DNA from: Trissonchulus latispiculum
Lineage: Eukaryota; Nematoda; Enoplea; Enoplida; Ironidae
Direction: 5' to 3'
Assembly (NCBI GenBank): GCA_030248195.1
Contig: JASAND010006991.1
Coordinates: 1 to 64,000, forward strand
Length of the DNA stretch: 64,000 nucleotides
Part shown: positions 13,373 through 25,395 of the stretch, piece after piece
Layout of the letters: each line of letters starts with the position of its first letter
Position numbering within the stretch: the stretch's first letter is position 1
Notes under the pieces: generated by a model
The model's database searches: none
The model's input: the letters and a program-made list of their open reading frames with translations, nothing else
What the model was told of the DNA's origin: nothing
Made by a program: the position numbers and the translations under genes

Positions 13373-14046
13373 ACTTTGTGTTTCGGTATCAGTACTCATT
13401 TTATTTGAAAAAGTTTGGACACTTTCATTTAACTGCTGGTTTATAGTTCTATGTTCATTTTATTGTTATGTTTTGTTTTCAGTTATGTTTGCTTTATTGT
13501 CAGTTAAGTATTGGAAAATTCAGTTTACAAGAATGTTTATCTGGACATAATGAATGTATTGGATTCTGTATTCTTCTGCACTTTTTCTCTGAACTTATGG
13601 AGCTCAAGATAGTCTGGTTCGAACTAAACATGCTCCGCTACGTGCTTTTTTGGCGCTCTAAGAAAACCAGGGAAGTTTCATTAGAGGAGACTGTTGTCTG
13701 TTGTAGGTTGCTTCTTTGTTTTACAAGAATGTTTGTGTGGATATAATCAATTTCCTAAATGTCAGCATAAACTTTGTGTTTTTGTGAAAGATAAATGCAG
13801 TATAGTGTTGTCTTTTTGTTTCTTCCTTATTCTGCAGCGTATTCTGTGTTGTTCTGGACTTTTCTGTGAACTTATAGAGCTCAACACTGTCTGGTTTGTA
13901 GTAAACAATAGAGCTCAACATTGTCTGGTTCGTAGTAAAGATGCCCCGTTACGTACTGTTTTTGCCGCTGCAAAAAAATCCAGCGAAGTTTCATGATCAT
14001 TGGAATTTGTGCATGACTCTGACTATCTTTTAGAATCAGAGTAACT

Positions 14047-14208
14047 ATTGTTTACTCTAATTTCTCCGTGCAGTCCTTGTCGTAATACGAATTCGACAAA
14101 ATGTACTATAGAAAATTCGCATATTGGTATTGTCTACTCTAATTTCTCCGTACAGCCCTTGCCGTAATAGGAATTCGACAAAATGTACTATAGAAAATTG
14201 GCATATTG
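14047..14208. repeat. 82 bp direct tandem duplication
   Basis: Two adjacent copies start ATTGTTTACTC at 14047 and ATTGTCTACTC at 14129. They differ at only a few positions and both contain GAATTCGACAAAATG. The duplication is recent and noncoding. Confidence 0.85.
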
Positions 14209-14984
14209 GCGACTATTTGAAGTATGTGGCGGATTTATTTCCCATCGTCAAGCTATGCGGTTGCTTATTTTTATACGTTTGTCGTCTTTATGTGTGTTGT
14301 TTTTTTCTAACGTTTTAAATGAGCTGTGACAATCACCTTTGTTTTTCATGTTAAATGTGTACTCGGAGTTGAGTATAGAATATTTTGTCACCGTATGTAT
14401 GTGCCAGGTTAAGATGCTTTTATAGTTGAACTTTAATTTTCTTAACGGACTAATTCTTTCTGTCGTCTTTGTGTTTAAGCTGTTGCTTTAACCATTACCA
14501 AGATCTGTGAAGGGGGAGGGGGGTACAGTCAGCTGGCTTTCAATTTAGTTTTCTGCAAATAGAGACGCTATAAAATTCTAGAAATTTTTACAATAATCGT
14601 GCTTTTTCAAAAGCAAAGGCCTGCTTTTGGAAAACAAAATACATCTAAATTGTTAGTCGCTACTTAACAACAATAATATCATTTATTCCTGAAGTGGGCT
14701 ATTTGTCGGCTTTGACGGTCCAATCTAATCCATTCTGTATTAAATTCCAAATTATCGTTTGAGTCTATTACGTGAGTTTGTCTTATGCAACTGTATAGCC
14801 TAGGTTCTTACGTGTATGTGTTGTCATTATTTTTGCATTACTGCGTTCATAACTTGTGTATATACGTTTTTTCAATTAAAGTTTTTACTGTATACAAATC
14901 GCAAACTGGTTGTTTTCCCAATTACCTTGGATACGCGTTTTAAATAATATAAATTAAGCCGTAAGGTGATAGTTAGTTCACTTA

Positions 14985-15372
14985 GGGCCGTATTCACCAA
15001 GCCCTGGTAGCCTACCACTGGTAGCTTTTCAAGGTTAGCAGTGGTTTGGGAAGAAAAATATACTGTCATTATTTTACTTAATATCAGACTGGATTTGTTG
15101 CCACTAATTTAATAATTATTAGGTGCACACACGAACGTGAAATGACTACATTTGCAGTAGTAAAAACACTTTAAGTGTTAATAAGAAAAGAAGCATACGT
15201 TAAACAATGCTCTGTTTGTAGCCTCTGTAAGTAACCAATGGTAAACCACTGGTAATTTAACCAATTGGTTGTGAATACGCCCGGCTAACCAATTGCTTTT
15301 CTTACCGTCTGTAACCCTACCACTGGTAAGGCTACCACTGGTAGGACAAGTACGACTTGGTGAATACAGCCC
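14985..15372. mobile_element. PIF/Harbinger-type MITE, 388 bp
   Basis: Terminal inverted repeats begin GGGCCGTATTCACCAAG on the left and, read on the other strand, GGGCTGTATTCACCAAG on the right. The subterminal sequence has many inverted copies of CTACCACTGGTAG. The element is flanked on both sides by the trinucleotide TTA (14982-14984 and 15373-15375), the target duplication typical of PIF/Harbinger elements. There is no coding capacity. Confidence 0.8.
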
Positions 15373-16707
15373 TTAGGAAGATCTTTCAAAACCGAAACAG
15401 ACGTCACAAATACAGCTCCATTTGATAAATAGAGTTTTTAAGGCACCTGCGTACAGAGATAAGTCTTCATGACCAGTTGTTACTTATTTCAATTTTCAAA
15501 GGAGGTGTTTACTTTCTTTCTGGTTGCCTTTGTGGAGCTTTAAACTTAAGTGGACGACGACAAAGAACGACGTTCCTTATCGTGTACAGTTGTGTTTGAG
15601 AGATTCGTAGATCACTGTTGTGACTACGAAACCCGGGACTTCTCTAGCGATTTGTCCAGATAGCTAACGCGCTGGCGTTCCTGTCCGCATTCTATGGTGA
15701 AAAAAGGCACAAGCGTTACAGTAGAACTCAGTCACTGCATAGTTAAGTCATTATTTAAAACATAATCATCGATGAAAACAATACAGATGAGTTATGATAG
15801 TGAATAACTACGATAGCAATTTAGAGACTTTCTTTTTTATTATCCCCGTAGATTGTTCATGCCCATATATGGACCATGGGCATGCAAAGTGTTAACCTAC
15901 TTTTAGTTTCGCTTTCGGTTTCAGTCCGATAATAAAAATTATTTAAGTTTCAGTTATAATTTTAGCCGTCACCAAAAATAAGCTCAATTTGAGTTTGAGT
16001 CCTTATTCCATTATACTTTCACTTCCACTTTCAGCCGCCCACTTTACCGAATACTTTTCAGTTTCTGCTTCAGTGAGTTAAACTAGAACGTGTAGAGACT
16101 GAAACCTAGTTTCATTTACAGTGACTTAAACATGACTATATTCCTGCATTCTTTCCAGGTCTAACGAGGAATTGCAATTAATCGGTGAAAAACACGGAGC
16201 TTTAGTTACACTGTTTGAAAGAAACAGAGGTTGAGGGAGAAGAGAGCTTGATAACATATATACATATACATACTTAATGGTTAAAGTTGCCGCTTTACCT
16301 TACGGACTCTGCTTTACCGAAAAAAAGGGTACTCAAAAGTAATCGCTTACATTGCGGTTATCCTTTCTTGCCGCACGCCCCCCACCCGCCCATTCTCCCA
16401 GAAGGGGACAATGGCATTCCACCGCTACCACGTGAGCACACAATAGACAGAGCGACAATTATAAGTGACTGCAAGTTGTGTGTGTATATTTTGCGTCTGC
16501 CCCGTTCCCAGTTTACTTCTAAAAGATTTAATTTGGGGTGAATTAAAAGTAATTCCAATCTTTCCTTTTCTAAGTTCGTCCTTTTTTCCGGATAGACTTT
16601 GGAATTATAGTAATTAGTAAGCAGACAACAAAAACTAGCTTTAAAAGTTTTAAATGCTACTTCTCTCTCCTTCAGACACTGCTTCCCATTAGAACTATCA
16701 ACTGGAC

Positions 16708-19197
16708 ATGCGACCTCTCTTGAGCCACGACACCCGGGGAAAAACTTTCATAAACAGGCTGAAGACACGCGGGTCTCATTGCTTAAACGTGCCAACAAAG
16801 AATGTACGATCTGCAACAGTTTCACCAATACAAGGTACTTGATGTTTCTTTTCCATATGCATCACTGAGTATGTTATCTGTTGAAATGGATTGTTTCGCC
16901 TTCTTGTGCATCACTGAGTATAGTATCTCTAGAAACGGATTCTTTCACTTTGCTGTCTCTGCGCTAACATTCGACTACTTCAAATATGGCCGCCTCCCCC
17001 GGCCTTGCGCATGCTTAAGCAATTTTAACGGTAACAGATCCCTACCCACACGCTGTTGGTACGTAGAAAGAGGAATAAGAATACAAATCTCTTTTTTTTT
17101 GGCTGTGCTTTCAGGAGGCAACGAGGGCATTGGTCGATTTCCTGTGAGACGAACTTATTTGGACGGTTGGAAACGGAATTGGGTTAAGGTCAAAGGTGCG
17201 GCGTATGACCCCCGTGTCTACACGATTTCCTTCGAGAGGGAGCCGGTCAGCGCTGGTACGTGCACATTGGGTTGTTCCCTCGAAAAGTTGCGCCTTGCTA
17301 AGACCCATATTTTAGCTTCTGTTTCGTTATTTTCTCTTTTTTTTATATATCAGCTTTCTGTGACAAAGATTAATACAACCCGCCGTTTTTTGTTGTTCTG
17401 CTCGTTGTGTTGCTACAGAGTTCTTTTGAGTGCTATGAAGTGTTTCTTTTGTCTTTTAGAGACCACGAACAGAACCAACTTTACTGCGTGGAAGGACAAA
17501 CCAAAGACAGCGACAATGTGCTCAGCGTCTTCTGTACGCAGAGTTTTGGCACTGGTTGACCAGAGACGTCCGGGCTACGGCAGCATTGTTCATGGGGCTC
17601 TTAAACTGGGAATTAGCCCTGGTTTTGCTCAGTTCTGTGCCGCTTTGCTTGGGTTAAATCATTTGGGTAATCAGACAATAAAACCTTTTTATTCTGTTTT
17701 TGTTTTGTTAAATCCAATGTGTTGTTGTGGCAAGAGGAGGCGGGGGGAGGCAAGGCTATTTTTTTACAATAATTGTAATTTGCACATTTTAAATATCAGA
17801 TTTTTCTATTTTTATATGTATATTAGATATTAAACATTTAAATATCTATTTTAGTTTCCATTCTTATTATATTTTCAGTTATGCCGCCTAAAGCTGCAGC
17901 TGCTATACATAAACAACTGACAAAACACGGGAGACGGCGGAGCGATTCATATCGTTCAATTGGAAGCGATTTTGGTTAGTTCGTTTTTTACGGATTTTCT
18001 ATATAGCTCTGTCGCCTTTTTTACGGAACCATCCGACGCGGGAGCGTTGTTTTTGGTGTCCTAAAACCTCGAGCTTTTAGGTGGTCCTAAAACCTGTCAT
18101 TTTCTCAGGTTTTATAAAAGAGAATGTCTTTTCGTTTTGTACAAAGTAGTTTCGTCCGAGTGTGTATTATCAATGCAAATAATTTTATAGTAAATAGAAT
18201 CTCTGTGTTTTGATGTTAGCATAGCATATCCACTTTTGGTTAATAATTTTTTTCAGTTCTGCCTGGTCAAGTTACGACTGCTATACATAACCAATTTTCG
18301 AAGGGCACTGGCCAGTTCAGCAATTCGTTTACATCACCGGGAAGACCTTTGCGTTAGTTCCTTCTTCCACATTTTTGCGTGTTACTGTTGACTTCCTGTC
18401 TTAGTCTATGATTCTGTGGTTAAAACAAGTTAAATTTTACTAGGTTGTCGTACCTGAGACATAACTGTTTTCATAGACATAGGACAATGATTAATGTAGT
18501 ATAAGACATGCCTAGACCAGATATACACAGAGAGAAAAAAAACGCAAGTAGTGTTTCGATCCCCCCTGTCCATAACTTCCTGCTGGAAAGGGCGGGAGGT
18601 CGTTTTACGTCTCAAAGCGACACCTACTTTCTTCTGCTGTAACAATTGCGGAAACATATTTGAGAGAATTCTGAATTTATGGTAGCTTTGCAGCGTTTAC
18701 AATATCGGTCTTTTTTTACAGAGCTGTCTCGGACACAAAATTCTATCAGCCTGGACAGACACCGTGAATTGTTTATCGCTCGTCCTGTTCAGCATTCCGA
18801 TCTGTCTGTCCGTCATGCAACTGAGTTCCTCAGCGCGGGGGATGTCATTGTTACCACCGCCCGCGCCCTCCCTGGCAATATGACAGCCTTCGTCGCTTTT
18901 GTCAGAAATTACCTGCCTCAGGAGCGTAGGCTCATGGTGCAATACTTCAATGAAATTTCTCCGACATCCGAACGGCAGGACGCCGCCAAGGAGTACGCTT
19001 TACTTACTCGACCGCCAACTGCGCAGCTCCAGTGTGTGCACATGGACGAAGTCAAATATACTTTGTGTATTCCGCCGCAGGATGGTTCGACCTGTTCACA
19101 GATCAGTATTAGCGCTGATCTGTTCGTTTCCCTGTGGAATGAACTTATTCGCGAAGCAGGAGTGGAAGATTGTGGCCCTCCAGATATTCTAAATTAA
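16708..19197 (+). CDS. Gene B: intact six-exon paralogue of gene A, 380 aa
   Basis: Exons are 16708-16834, 17115-17255, 17460-17666, 17879-17974, 18257-18352 and 18722-19197. All five introns are phase 1 and the total is exactly 381 codons with stop. Exon 1 is a short 43-residue start that fits ATG 16708 and the donor CAAG/GTACTT. Exon 3 has RRPGYGSIV and AALLGLNHLG, which align with KDPGYENVV and AALLGYTDIG in gene A exon 2. Exons 4 and 5 are both 96 bp and both carry a TAIH- or AAIH-like core, so they are a duplicated pair of basic modules. The last exon encodes the shared C-terminal domain, with aligned features such as VQYFNE, IPPQD and SLWNELI (gene A: VQFFDE, CPPQD, SVWNDLI). The function is unknown. 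The C-terminal domain has the alternating pattern of a small beta-barrel, which is inference only. Confidence 0.65.
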
Positions 19198-20453
19198 CTG
19201 TGTTAATTATTTATTTAATCATGTTGTACTAGTGACTAATTATTTAATTGTTTTGTGTAACTAACTGAGGATATTACATACTTATATTATAGAAAATGTA
19301 TAAGTAACGACTTCTGAAGGGAAGGGGATACCTCGACACACTGTTCTCTTTTTTAAGAGATGATGCCATGCCCTTCTGCTTCATCCAGCATTTTCTATTA
19401 AATTTGTAGTTTTTAGACATCAGGAGAAAGCTTGCTTTTCTCCCTAATGTCTTTTTTCGAATTTTATCTAGAGGAATGAGTATGAGTTCCTTGTATTGGC
19501 AGCACTGGGTAGTAGCTCTAGACATTGTTGGCATTGTGAATGTTACTTTATGATCTAAACAGGTCGCCATAGTTTCTTTTATACTATACGATAATACAGG
19601 CTCTAAAGGTTAAAATATTTTTTAATAATTGTTTTTATCACAGATTATGCTAGTGTAAAGGGGCGACCAATACTACACAGAGACTCTTTTGTTAATATTG
19701 ACAGTTTTTATTTTGTGCTATACTTCACATTTTGGATTTTTTATTGTAATGAACACGCCGGTCTCCATTTTTCCCTCATTTTTTTGTATGACGTAGAGGA
19801 GCTGACTGTTAATTGTGAAGTAGTCTATACATATTGTGTATTTTCACAGCTCGATTCATCAGTGTTTGAACATTCCTTATCTATTTATACATATATTACT
19901 TTTAGTGTATTAAAAAATATGCTTGGTTAACTGTAATGGTGTACCCTCATACTGATATTGTGTAACAATAACGAACTTCCCTACCAATCAAAACGGCTCC
20001 AAGAAAAGAGAAATCTGTTCGTCAAATAAGCAAAATAACTGGGGAATAATTATAGGAATTTTTCAGCACTGCATTATCATTATTCGACGTAAAGTAATTC
20101 AAGTCTCCGTCATAAAAGAGAAATCGTTTTAATTCTTAGCTGTTAGATCGCGCCCCTCCTCCGTGCTTTGTTGCATGCGTTCTGTCTATTTGTAATCTAA
20201 ACGTTGCACTTTTTTCTGTATAGCTCACTGCTGTTAGTCTAAATGTTTTGCGTGTGAAATAAAGCCAATAAAAGTTGGTATGTTATGAGAACATACACTA
20301 CGGCAACCCGTGACTGCATCACAGAGTGTATTACGTAACGAAAGCTAATAGTTAACACAGTGTATCGTCATCCGTCCCTCCGCCTGTGCGCCGAAAAACA
20401 ACAAGTGCAAACGTTACGTAGGGGGCGGGCAATTTACAGCTAAAATCCGTACG
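19198..20453. other. Region downstream of gene B
   Basis: No credible ORF is present. The sequence is AT-rich with a pair of AATAAA signals at about 20258-20275, a possible polyadenylation site for gene B if its 3' UTR is about 1 kb long. Confidence 0.5.
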
Positions 20454-20639
20454 ATGGATGTATACACCGATTCTTCTGTGTTTTCTTCCATATTAACTTC
20501 GTACACATCTAGTATTTTTGTCCCCCTGCCCCTACTCGTTTACCACTGCTCAAAAAGAGCTACCCCCCTCACAATGTATTTTTGTGCACTAGTTAACAAT
20601 ATTCTTTTTTGTTCTATAGAGGGTTTTAATGGCACTTTT

Positions 20640-21737
20640 TTCTGTCTTACTTCAAGTGCCATAGTAATGGAAGGTGAAAGCAGTCCTCGTTACATTGAGC
20701 TTGTTTCTGTACTAGACTGTAACGATAGAGAAGAATTGCACATTGTAGACATGGAAGATTGCGAAATCCTTATGATAACTTTCCCTAGTCCATGTATAAC
20801 CCCTAAGCCAACTGCTTACCACCGTTACCTACCAGCTTATTTGGCAGCTGAAAACTATGTACCCTGGCCACGAGTCCTCGTTGCGGAGGATACTCTTTTC
20901 CATGATAGCGAAATCCCAGCGTCTAACTGCGTTACTATTGGGAATGGTAGGTCTTCTCTTTAAATAGGCCCCCCGTCTCTCGCTGCTTGCTATTATGCGT
21001 ACATACGTACTGGCGTATACAATTACTGTGAACAATCTTCTGATGGTACAATACTACAACCATCAGTGCAGTATTAACTCGTCTTTATAGGTTTACCCGT
21101 CACAACGGGCGAGGAGGATAAGCAGAAAGCAACGGAAAAGTGGGAGGGTTTAATGCGAATGTGGTCGGAGGCTAAACAGGAAAAAGATAATTTCGAAAAA
21201 TTTTCATAGATGGCGGGTAGCGAAGACGGAGTCATTTTGTGCTATACAACTGGTACAGCTTTTTTTGAATTTGCTCTCAGATTTATTGGTGTAGTTTCTA
21301 GAAGGAAATTTTTAGTGTATATGTCTTAAGTATTCTACTATTACCGCATCTGTTCATAAGAGTTACAGTTTTGAGGGGGACGTGTGCAAAATTCGGCGCT
21401 AAAAATCTAGTTGTGTGGTTTCTAACTTTTACAGTCTCCTTTTGTAGACTATGCTGGATCCAATTGTGTCAACATCGCTTATCTTGGCGCCCACCCTTCG
21501 TCTATTCGTAACGGAGCATGGTGTATGCTGGTGGAACAACCTGAAGCTGTGCCGTCGTTGTTTAAGCCCCCCCTTTTTGCGTTCGCAGCTACTACCCCCG
21601 CTAGTTATGTTTGGTTGTCCCCCGACGAGATCAAAGCTATTATTCCTTCTCCCAGCCTCAACCTCAACGGCCGTCTGTACTTTCCCATTGACCGCACCAC
21701 TCTTCTGGACGCTTTCAGGCTCTGCGGATTAGACTAA
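20640..21737 (+). CDS. Gene C: short probable paralogue of genes A and B (5' end unresolved)
   Basis: Three exons can be supported: about 20620-20945 (acceptor TTCTATAG, donor AATG/GTAGG), 21091-21147 (19 codons, charged, TTGEEDKQKATEKW) and 21448-21737 with the stop. All junctions are phase 1, as in genes A and B. The last exon encodes 96 residues; its end (VWLSPDEIKAIIPSPS to LLDAFRLCG) aligns loosely with the ends of the A and B proteins (an I-K turn, a Pro-containing loop, a hydrophobic closing helix). The upstream exon has an acidic segment, HIVDMEDCEILMITF. The first coding exon is not certain: a frame from ATG 20454 runs into the exon without a splice, but its composition is intron-like. 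If the donor at 21147 is not used, translation stops at about 21207. Confidence 0.45.
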
Positions 21738-22741
21738 CGCGTATCATATAATGTATGCAGGATTGTAACAATAGCTCCGTTGTCTATTGTTAAGGTGTAA
21801 TAACGTTTACTTTAACATTTTTATGATTCATGTTCAGCTTTTTATGTCTTAAAATGAATTTCTCGTGTGAATTTTACCCAGTGTAATATATAATCAGTGT
21901 TTACATAAATGTCATATTAGAGTAAATTTTTTCTGCCTTCTTTGCTTTGACATATTTTATTAGACTACGAGTTAATTCTAGGAGACGAAACATTGACAGC
22001 ATTGATATATATATAGAGAAAAAACAAAGGTACGAAGGAACTCTTTAACCGCTGAAACGGTTCGTTGAAGCATGGATTGCTTTTGGTCAAAGGGGAGTCA
22101 AAGTTTTGTGCACGTTGGTCCACCTTTGCCCGCGGGGGCAAATGCACAAGTCATGTTCATTGGTTCGGCAGCTGCTTGCACGTGCACATGCGGACGGCTG
22201 TGCACCTTTTTTTCCCAACTCTGTCCTCCCTAGGCACATTTTTTTCAATTTGCGGGGGAAATTACTTTGACATTTTTTTTGGTGCACTACCCGTGACCGA
22301 TAAAAACGTTCACAATATACCAGCAATAATAAGTGCACAAATAATGTTCATTGGCTCGGCAGATCCTTGTACGTGCAGATGTGGACGGGTGTGCACCTTT
22401 TTTTCAAGTCTGTCCTCCCTAGGCACGTTTTTTTCAATTTGTGCGGAAATTAGTTTGACATTTTGTGTGCGTGGAGAATAGACCTGGCAAATTAAAAAAT
22501 TCTAAAATTTTAAAAGTTCATAAATATTTGAAAAATATTTTTACAGTCCCAACTTTTATTTTTGTTAATCGGCCAGTGCAAGAGTGGTTAAAAATCCCTC
22601 ACCACAAATTTTCAGCAAAATACTTCTAAAAATCTCTCTCGGTCCTTTCACTGCAGCTTATTACTATAGAACTTATAAAACTTAAATTTATTTAAAATTT
22701 TTTAAAATTTTTAAACTTTGTCTAGTTTAATTCTTCTACTA
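21738..22741. other. Intergenic region with a ~190 bp tandem repeat
   Basis: Copies at about 22135-22278 and 22327-22467 share TGTTCATTGG, GTGTGCACCTTTTTTT and CTGTCCTCCCTAGGCAC. A 50 bp stretch at 22281-22330 (GGTGCACTACCCGTGA and onwards) recurs at 25577-25626 on the far side of the transposon. No gene is seen. Confidence 0.65.
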
Positions 22742-22814
22742 TGCGTCTGTCAAATCCTAGTGACAACACGTAGTGGCTGACTGTCCGAGATTCGAGTTCC
22801 CAAGAGGTATCGTG

Positions 22815-23200
22815 CGGTGCATTCCAGGACACTTTACCACCACCGCATATTACCGGCTCATGTCTGTCGACATTTCTGCAACGTCCAGGACACTTTACCA
22901 CCACCGCATCTTATCGGCTCATGTCCGTCCTTATTGGCGCATCGTCCTGGACTCTTTTACACCACCGCATGTTACCGGCTCGTGTCCGCCGACATTGTCG
23001 CAACGTCCAGGACACTTTTCCACCACCGCATCTTACCGGCTCATATCCGCCCTTATTGGCGCATCGTCCTGGACACTTTTACACCACCGCATGTTACCGG
23101 CACACGTCCATTCTGTCCGGCACACGTCCATTCTGCCCGACACATGTCCGTGCTTGGTGGCACACGTCCACAATGAGTAACACATGTCCTGATGCTGAAA
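22815..23200. repeat. Left subterminal minisatellite of the TIR transposon
   Basis: About five to six units of roughly 60 bp lie here. Each has CAGGACACTTTNCCACCACCG or the variant TCCTGGACTCTTTTACACC, then TTACCGGCTCATGTCCG. The run ends in shorter CACACGTCCATTCTG-type units. Direct subterminal repeats are common transposase-binding platforms. Confidence 0.85.
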
Positions 23201-23748
23201 GCAACTAGTGACTGCGAACGGCAGAAGTCCATGGTAAGCTGACTGTACTATTACTTTCAGTACTGCCCTTTAGGTAATTGAACACATTCAACAGTAAACG
23301 ATCAGTGAACTGCCAGCCTCGCGTATCTATCGCACACTGTTAATCAAAGTCGTTGCTCGGATGCTTACTTCGGTGCAACAATTTGTTAAGCTGTAACGAA
23401 TTTTAAACTTAGAGTAAACAACATTTTTTAGCAAAGGCCCTTTCCACGTTTAGGTTTACTTCGTTCCAACCCGAGGTAACTTTTTAGAAATAATACATGA
23501 CAAGTAAACAAAGTTTGAGATACTGCTGGCTTTAAAATCGCATTAGAAAAACCATAACAATTGACCAGGCAACCTAAGACACTGCTGGCTTTAAAATTGC
23601 ATTAGAAACCTAAACCAAACACTTGACCAAACCATTTCCCTAAAACTGAAAATTTTAAAACACCCTAGATACTTTTATTCACATCTTTTCAATCCACAAC
23701 AAATACTTTTTATTCACACACAAATCAAATAACAAACAAGCGATTACG

Positions 23749-24234
23749 CTACGTATATTGGTATTCAAGCTGAATTCGATTGGCACACTCGTCTTTAAAT
23801 TGCTTCAGTTTGGCTGGATCGGTAATAACAGCCTAAAATCAATAAAGACTGTATAGGCGAACAGGAGGAGAGGAGAACAGAACAACCAAGGAGATAAAGA
23901 CTGAATTGCAGACTGAAGTACAGACTAAACGAACAGGCCTTTAGTGCTTAATCTTAATCTTAATCTTAACTACCTGCTTCTCATGAAATGGCATAACAGC
24001 GAACATTCGCAGACGCAGAGCGTACAGTTCTCTGTAGAAGGCAGAAGAATTTTTCCCAACGAGGAGGGAATACGCGTACAAGAAAAGCTCTTCATTGTGG
24101 TTCAAATCAACATGGGTAAACGGAGATGTAAACCCTTCTGGCAATCGATCGACAAAATCTATGGGAACTCCAGCAGCATTCATACTAAACAGATGCAGAC
24201 CGAAAAGTAAACTACAACGGGTGCAATGAGACAT
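23749..24234 (-). CDS. Two-exon cargo ORF inside the TIR transposon, 114 aa
   Basis: On the minus strand exon 1 runs 24234-23974 (87 codons, phase 0 donor CAG/GTAGTT) and exon 2 runs 23832-23749 (acceptor GATTTTAG, 27 codons and TAG). The product has the segments GVPIDFVDRLPEGF, FYRELYALRLRMFAV and DPAKLKQFKDECANRI, with a soluble, helix-rich look. I recognise no family. ATG 24234 is the longest start. A second ATG at 24183 sits one base after a good acceptor-like TCTGTTTAG, so an upstream exon is possible (the open frame at 24967-24707 on the same strand is a candidate). It may be a fragment captured from a host gene. Confidence 0.4.
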
Positions 24235-25084
24235 TCCAGAACCAGACCGAAAAGTAAACTACAACGGGTGCTAATTTAATGGGCGAAGAACTTTTAAAAC
24301 TGCATTGGTAGATTCAACAACTCAGGAACAGACTGAAATTAGCACCCAGGGCGCATTACATTTATAACTGCTTTAGTGGATTCAACAACTCAGGAACAGA
24401 GCAAGTTTTCTATGTGCGAGCAAGTTTTGAATATTTTGAAGGTTTTGAAGTTACCATATTGATTTTTTGTTCTCTGTTCGACTGGTCTGCTTTAAACCCG
24501 TGACCATTCCTGATGCCAAGTTTCATTTTATACGGTTTATTGTCTTGACTTCTGAACGTGTAACGAGTAATCCATGAATGTTTTGACGGTGTAAATAAAG
24601 TGACGTTTTCTTTTTATTAGGTAGGTAGACTTAAGTAGTTTTTCATAGGTAGTTTTTCATAGGTAGTTAGGCTTAAGCAGTTTGTTGGTATTAGTTTACT
24701 TTTTTGTTATTTAATCAGCAGAGCAATATTACATCCATGTGGAGCTAAATGGAGCGAACGTGAAATGCTTAAGGTAACATGTTTGAGATTCGTCGAAGCA
24801 GAGGTTTTAAGCTGGGTTTTATCCTTCAGGAAGCCTGACGTTGCCTTCGCAAATCCTCCTGTGTCCCAGTAATTCAAGGGAATCCAAGTATAACGTGTCT
24901 GCTGAAACTGACATCTCCACTGGTCTCGTATCCGCATGGAATGTGCTCGAACGACTCGGCTCATCAAATCTGCCCTGACTGGCTCAATAATGACGGGCTC
25001 AAGTCCTTCATGACGGGCTCAAGTCCTTCATGACGGGCTCACGTCCTTCATGATTGGCTCAATTCCTTCAGGACTGGCTCAAGT

Positions 25085-25395
25085 CCTCTCCGACAGACTC
25101 ATGTCCGCCGTAGTTGGCGTATAGTCCAGGACACTTTTCCACCACCAGCACTGACCGGCTCATGTCCGCCGCTTGTGGCGTATTGTCCAGGACACTTTTC
25201 CACCACCGCATCTTACCGGCTCATGTCCGTCGTTATTGGCGCATCGTCCTGGACTCTTTACCACCACCGGCACTGACCAGCTCATGTCCGTCGTTAGTTG
25301 CTCAACGTCCTGGACACTTTTCCACCACCGCAACTTACTGACCCATGTCCGTAGAGAGTGCCGCAACGTCCTGGACTCTTTTCCACCACCGAGTT
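25085..25395. repeat. Right subterminal minisatellite of the TIR transposon
   Basis: Five units carry the same core as the left block, CAGGACACTTTTCCACCACC, with ACCGGCTCATGTCCG or ACCAGCTCATGTCCG. They are preceded at 24985-25080 by short GACGGGCTCAAGTCCTTCAT units. Confidence 0.85.

Larger units (their letters stand above)
13373..16707. other. Intergenic region between genes A and B
   Basis: I see no gene in these AT-rich sequences. They contain a local duplication of a GAGCTCAACA segment near 13878 and 13913, a clear 82 bp tandem duplication at 14047-14208, and a MITE at 14985-15372. The short open frames lack splice signals, conserved motifs and biased codon use. Confidence 0.6.

Noticed and set aside
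16802..17833. Continuous 343-codon plus-strand frame
   Set aside because: It runs through the introns of gene B; the true exons 17115-17255 and 17460-17666 are inside it and have good splice sites and phases.
22722..23208. Overlapping frames with repeated HHRILPAHV-type peptides
   Set aside because: They translate the subterminal minisatellite in several frames and are not genes.
23947..23970. Short CTTAATC-type repeat as possible telomere-like sequence
   Set aside because: Only about three units are present, within the intron of the cargo ORF, so it is a chance short repeat.
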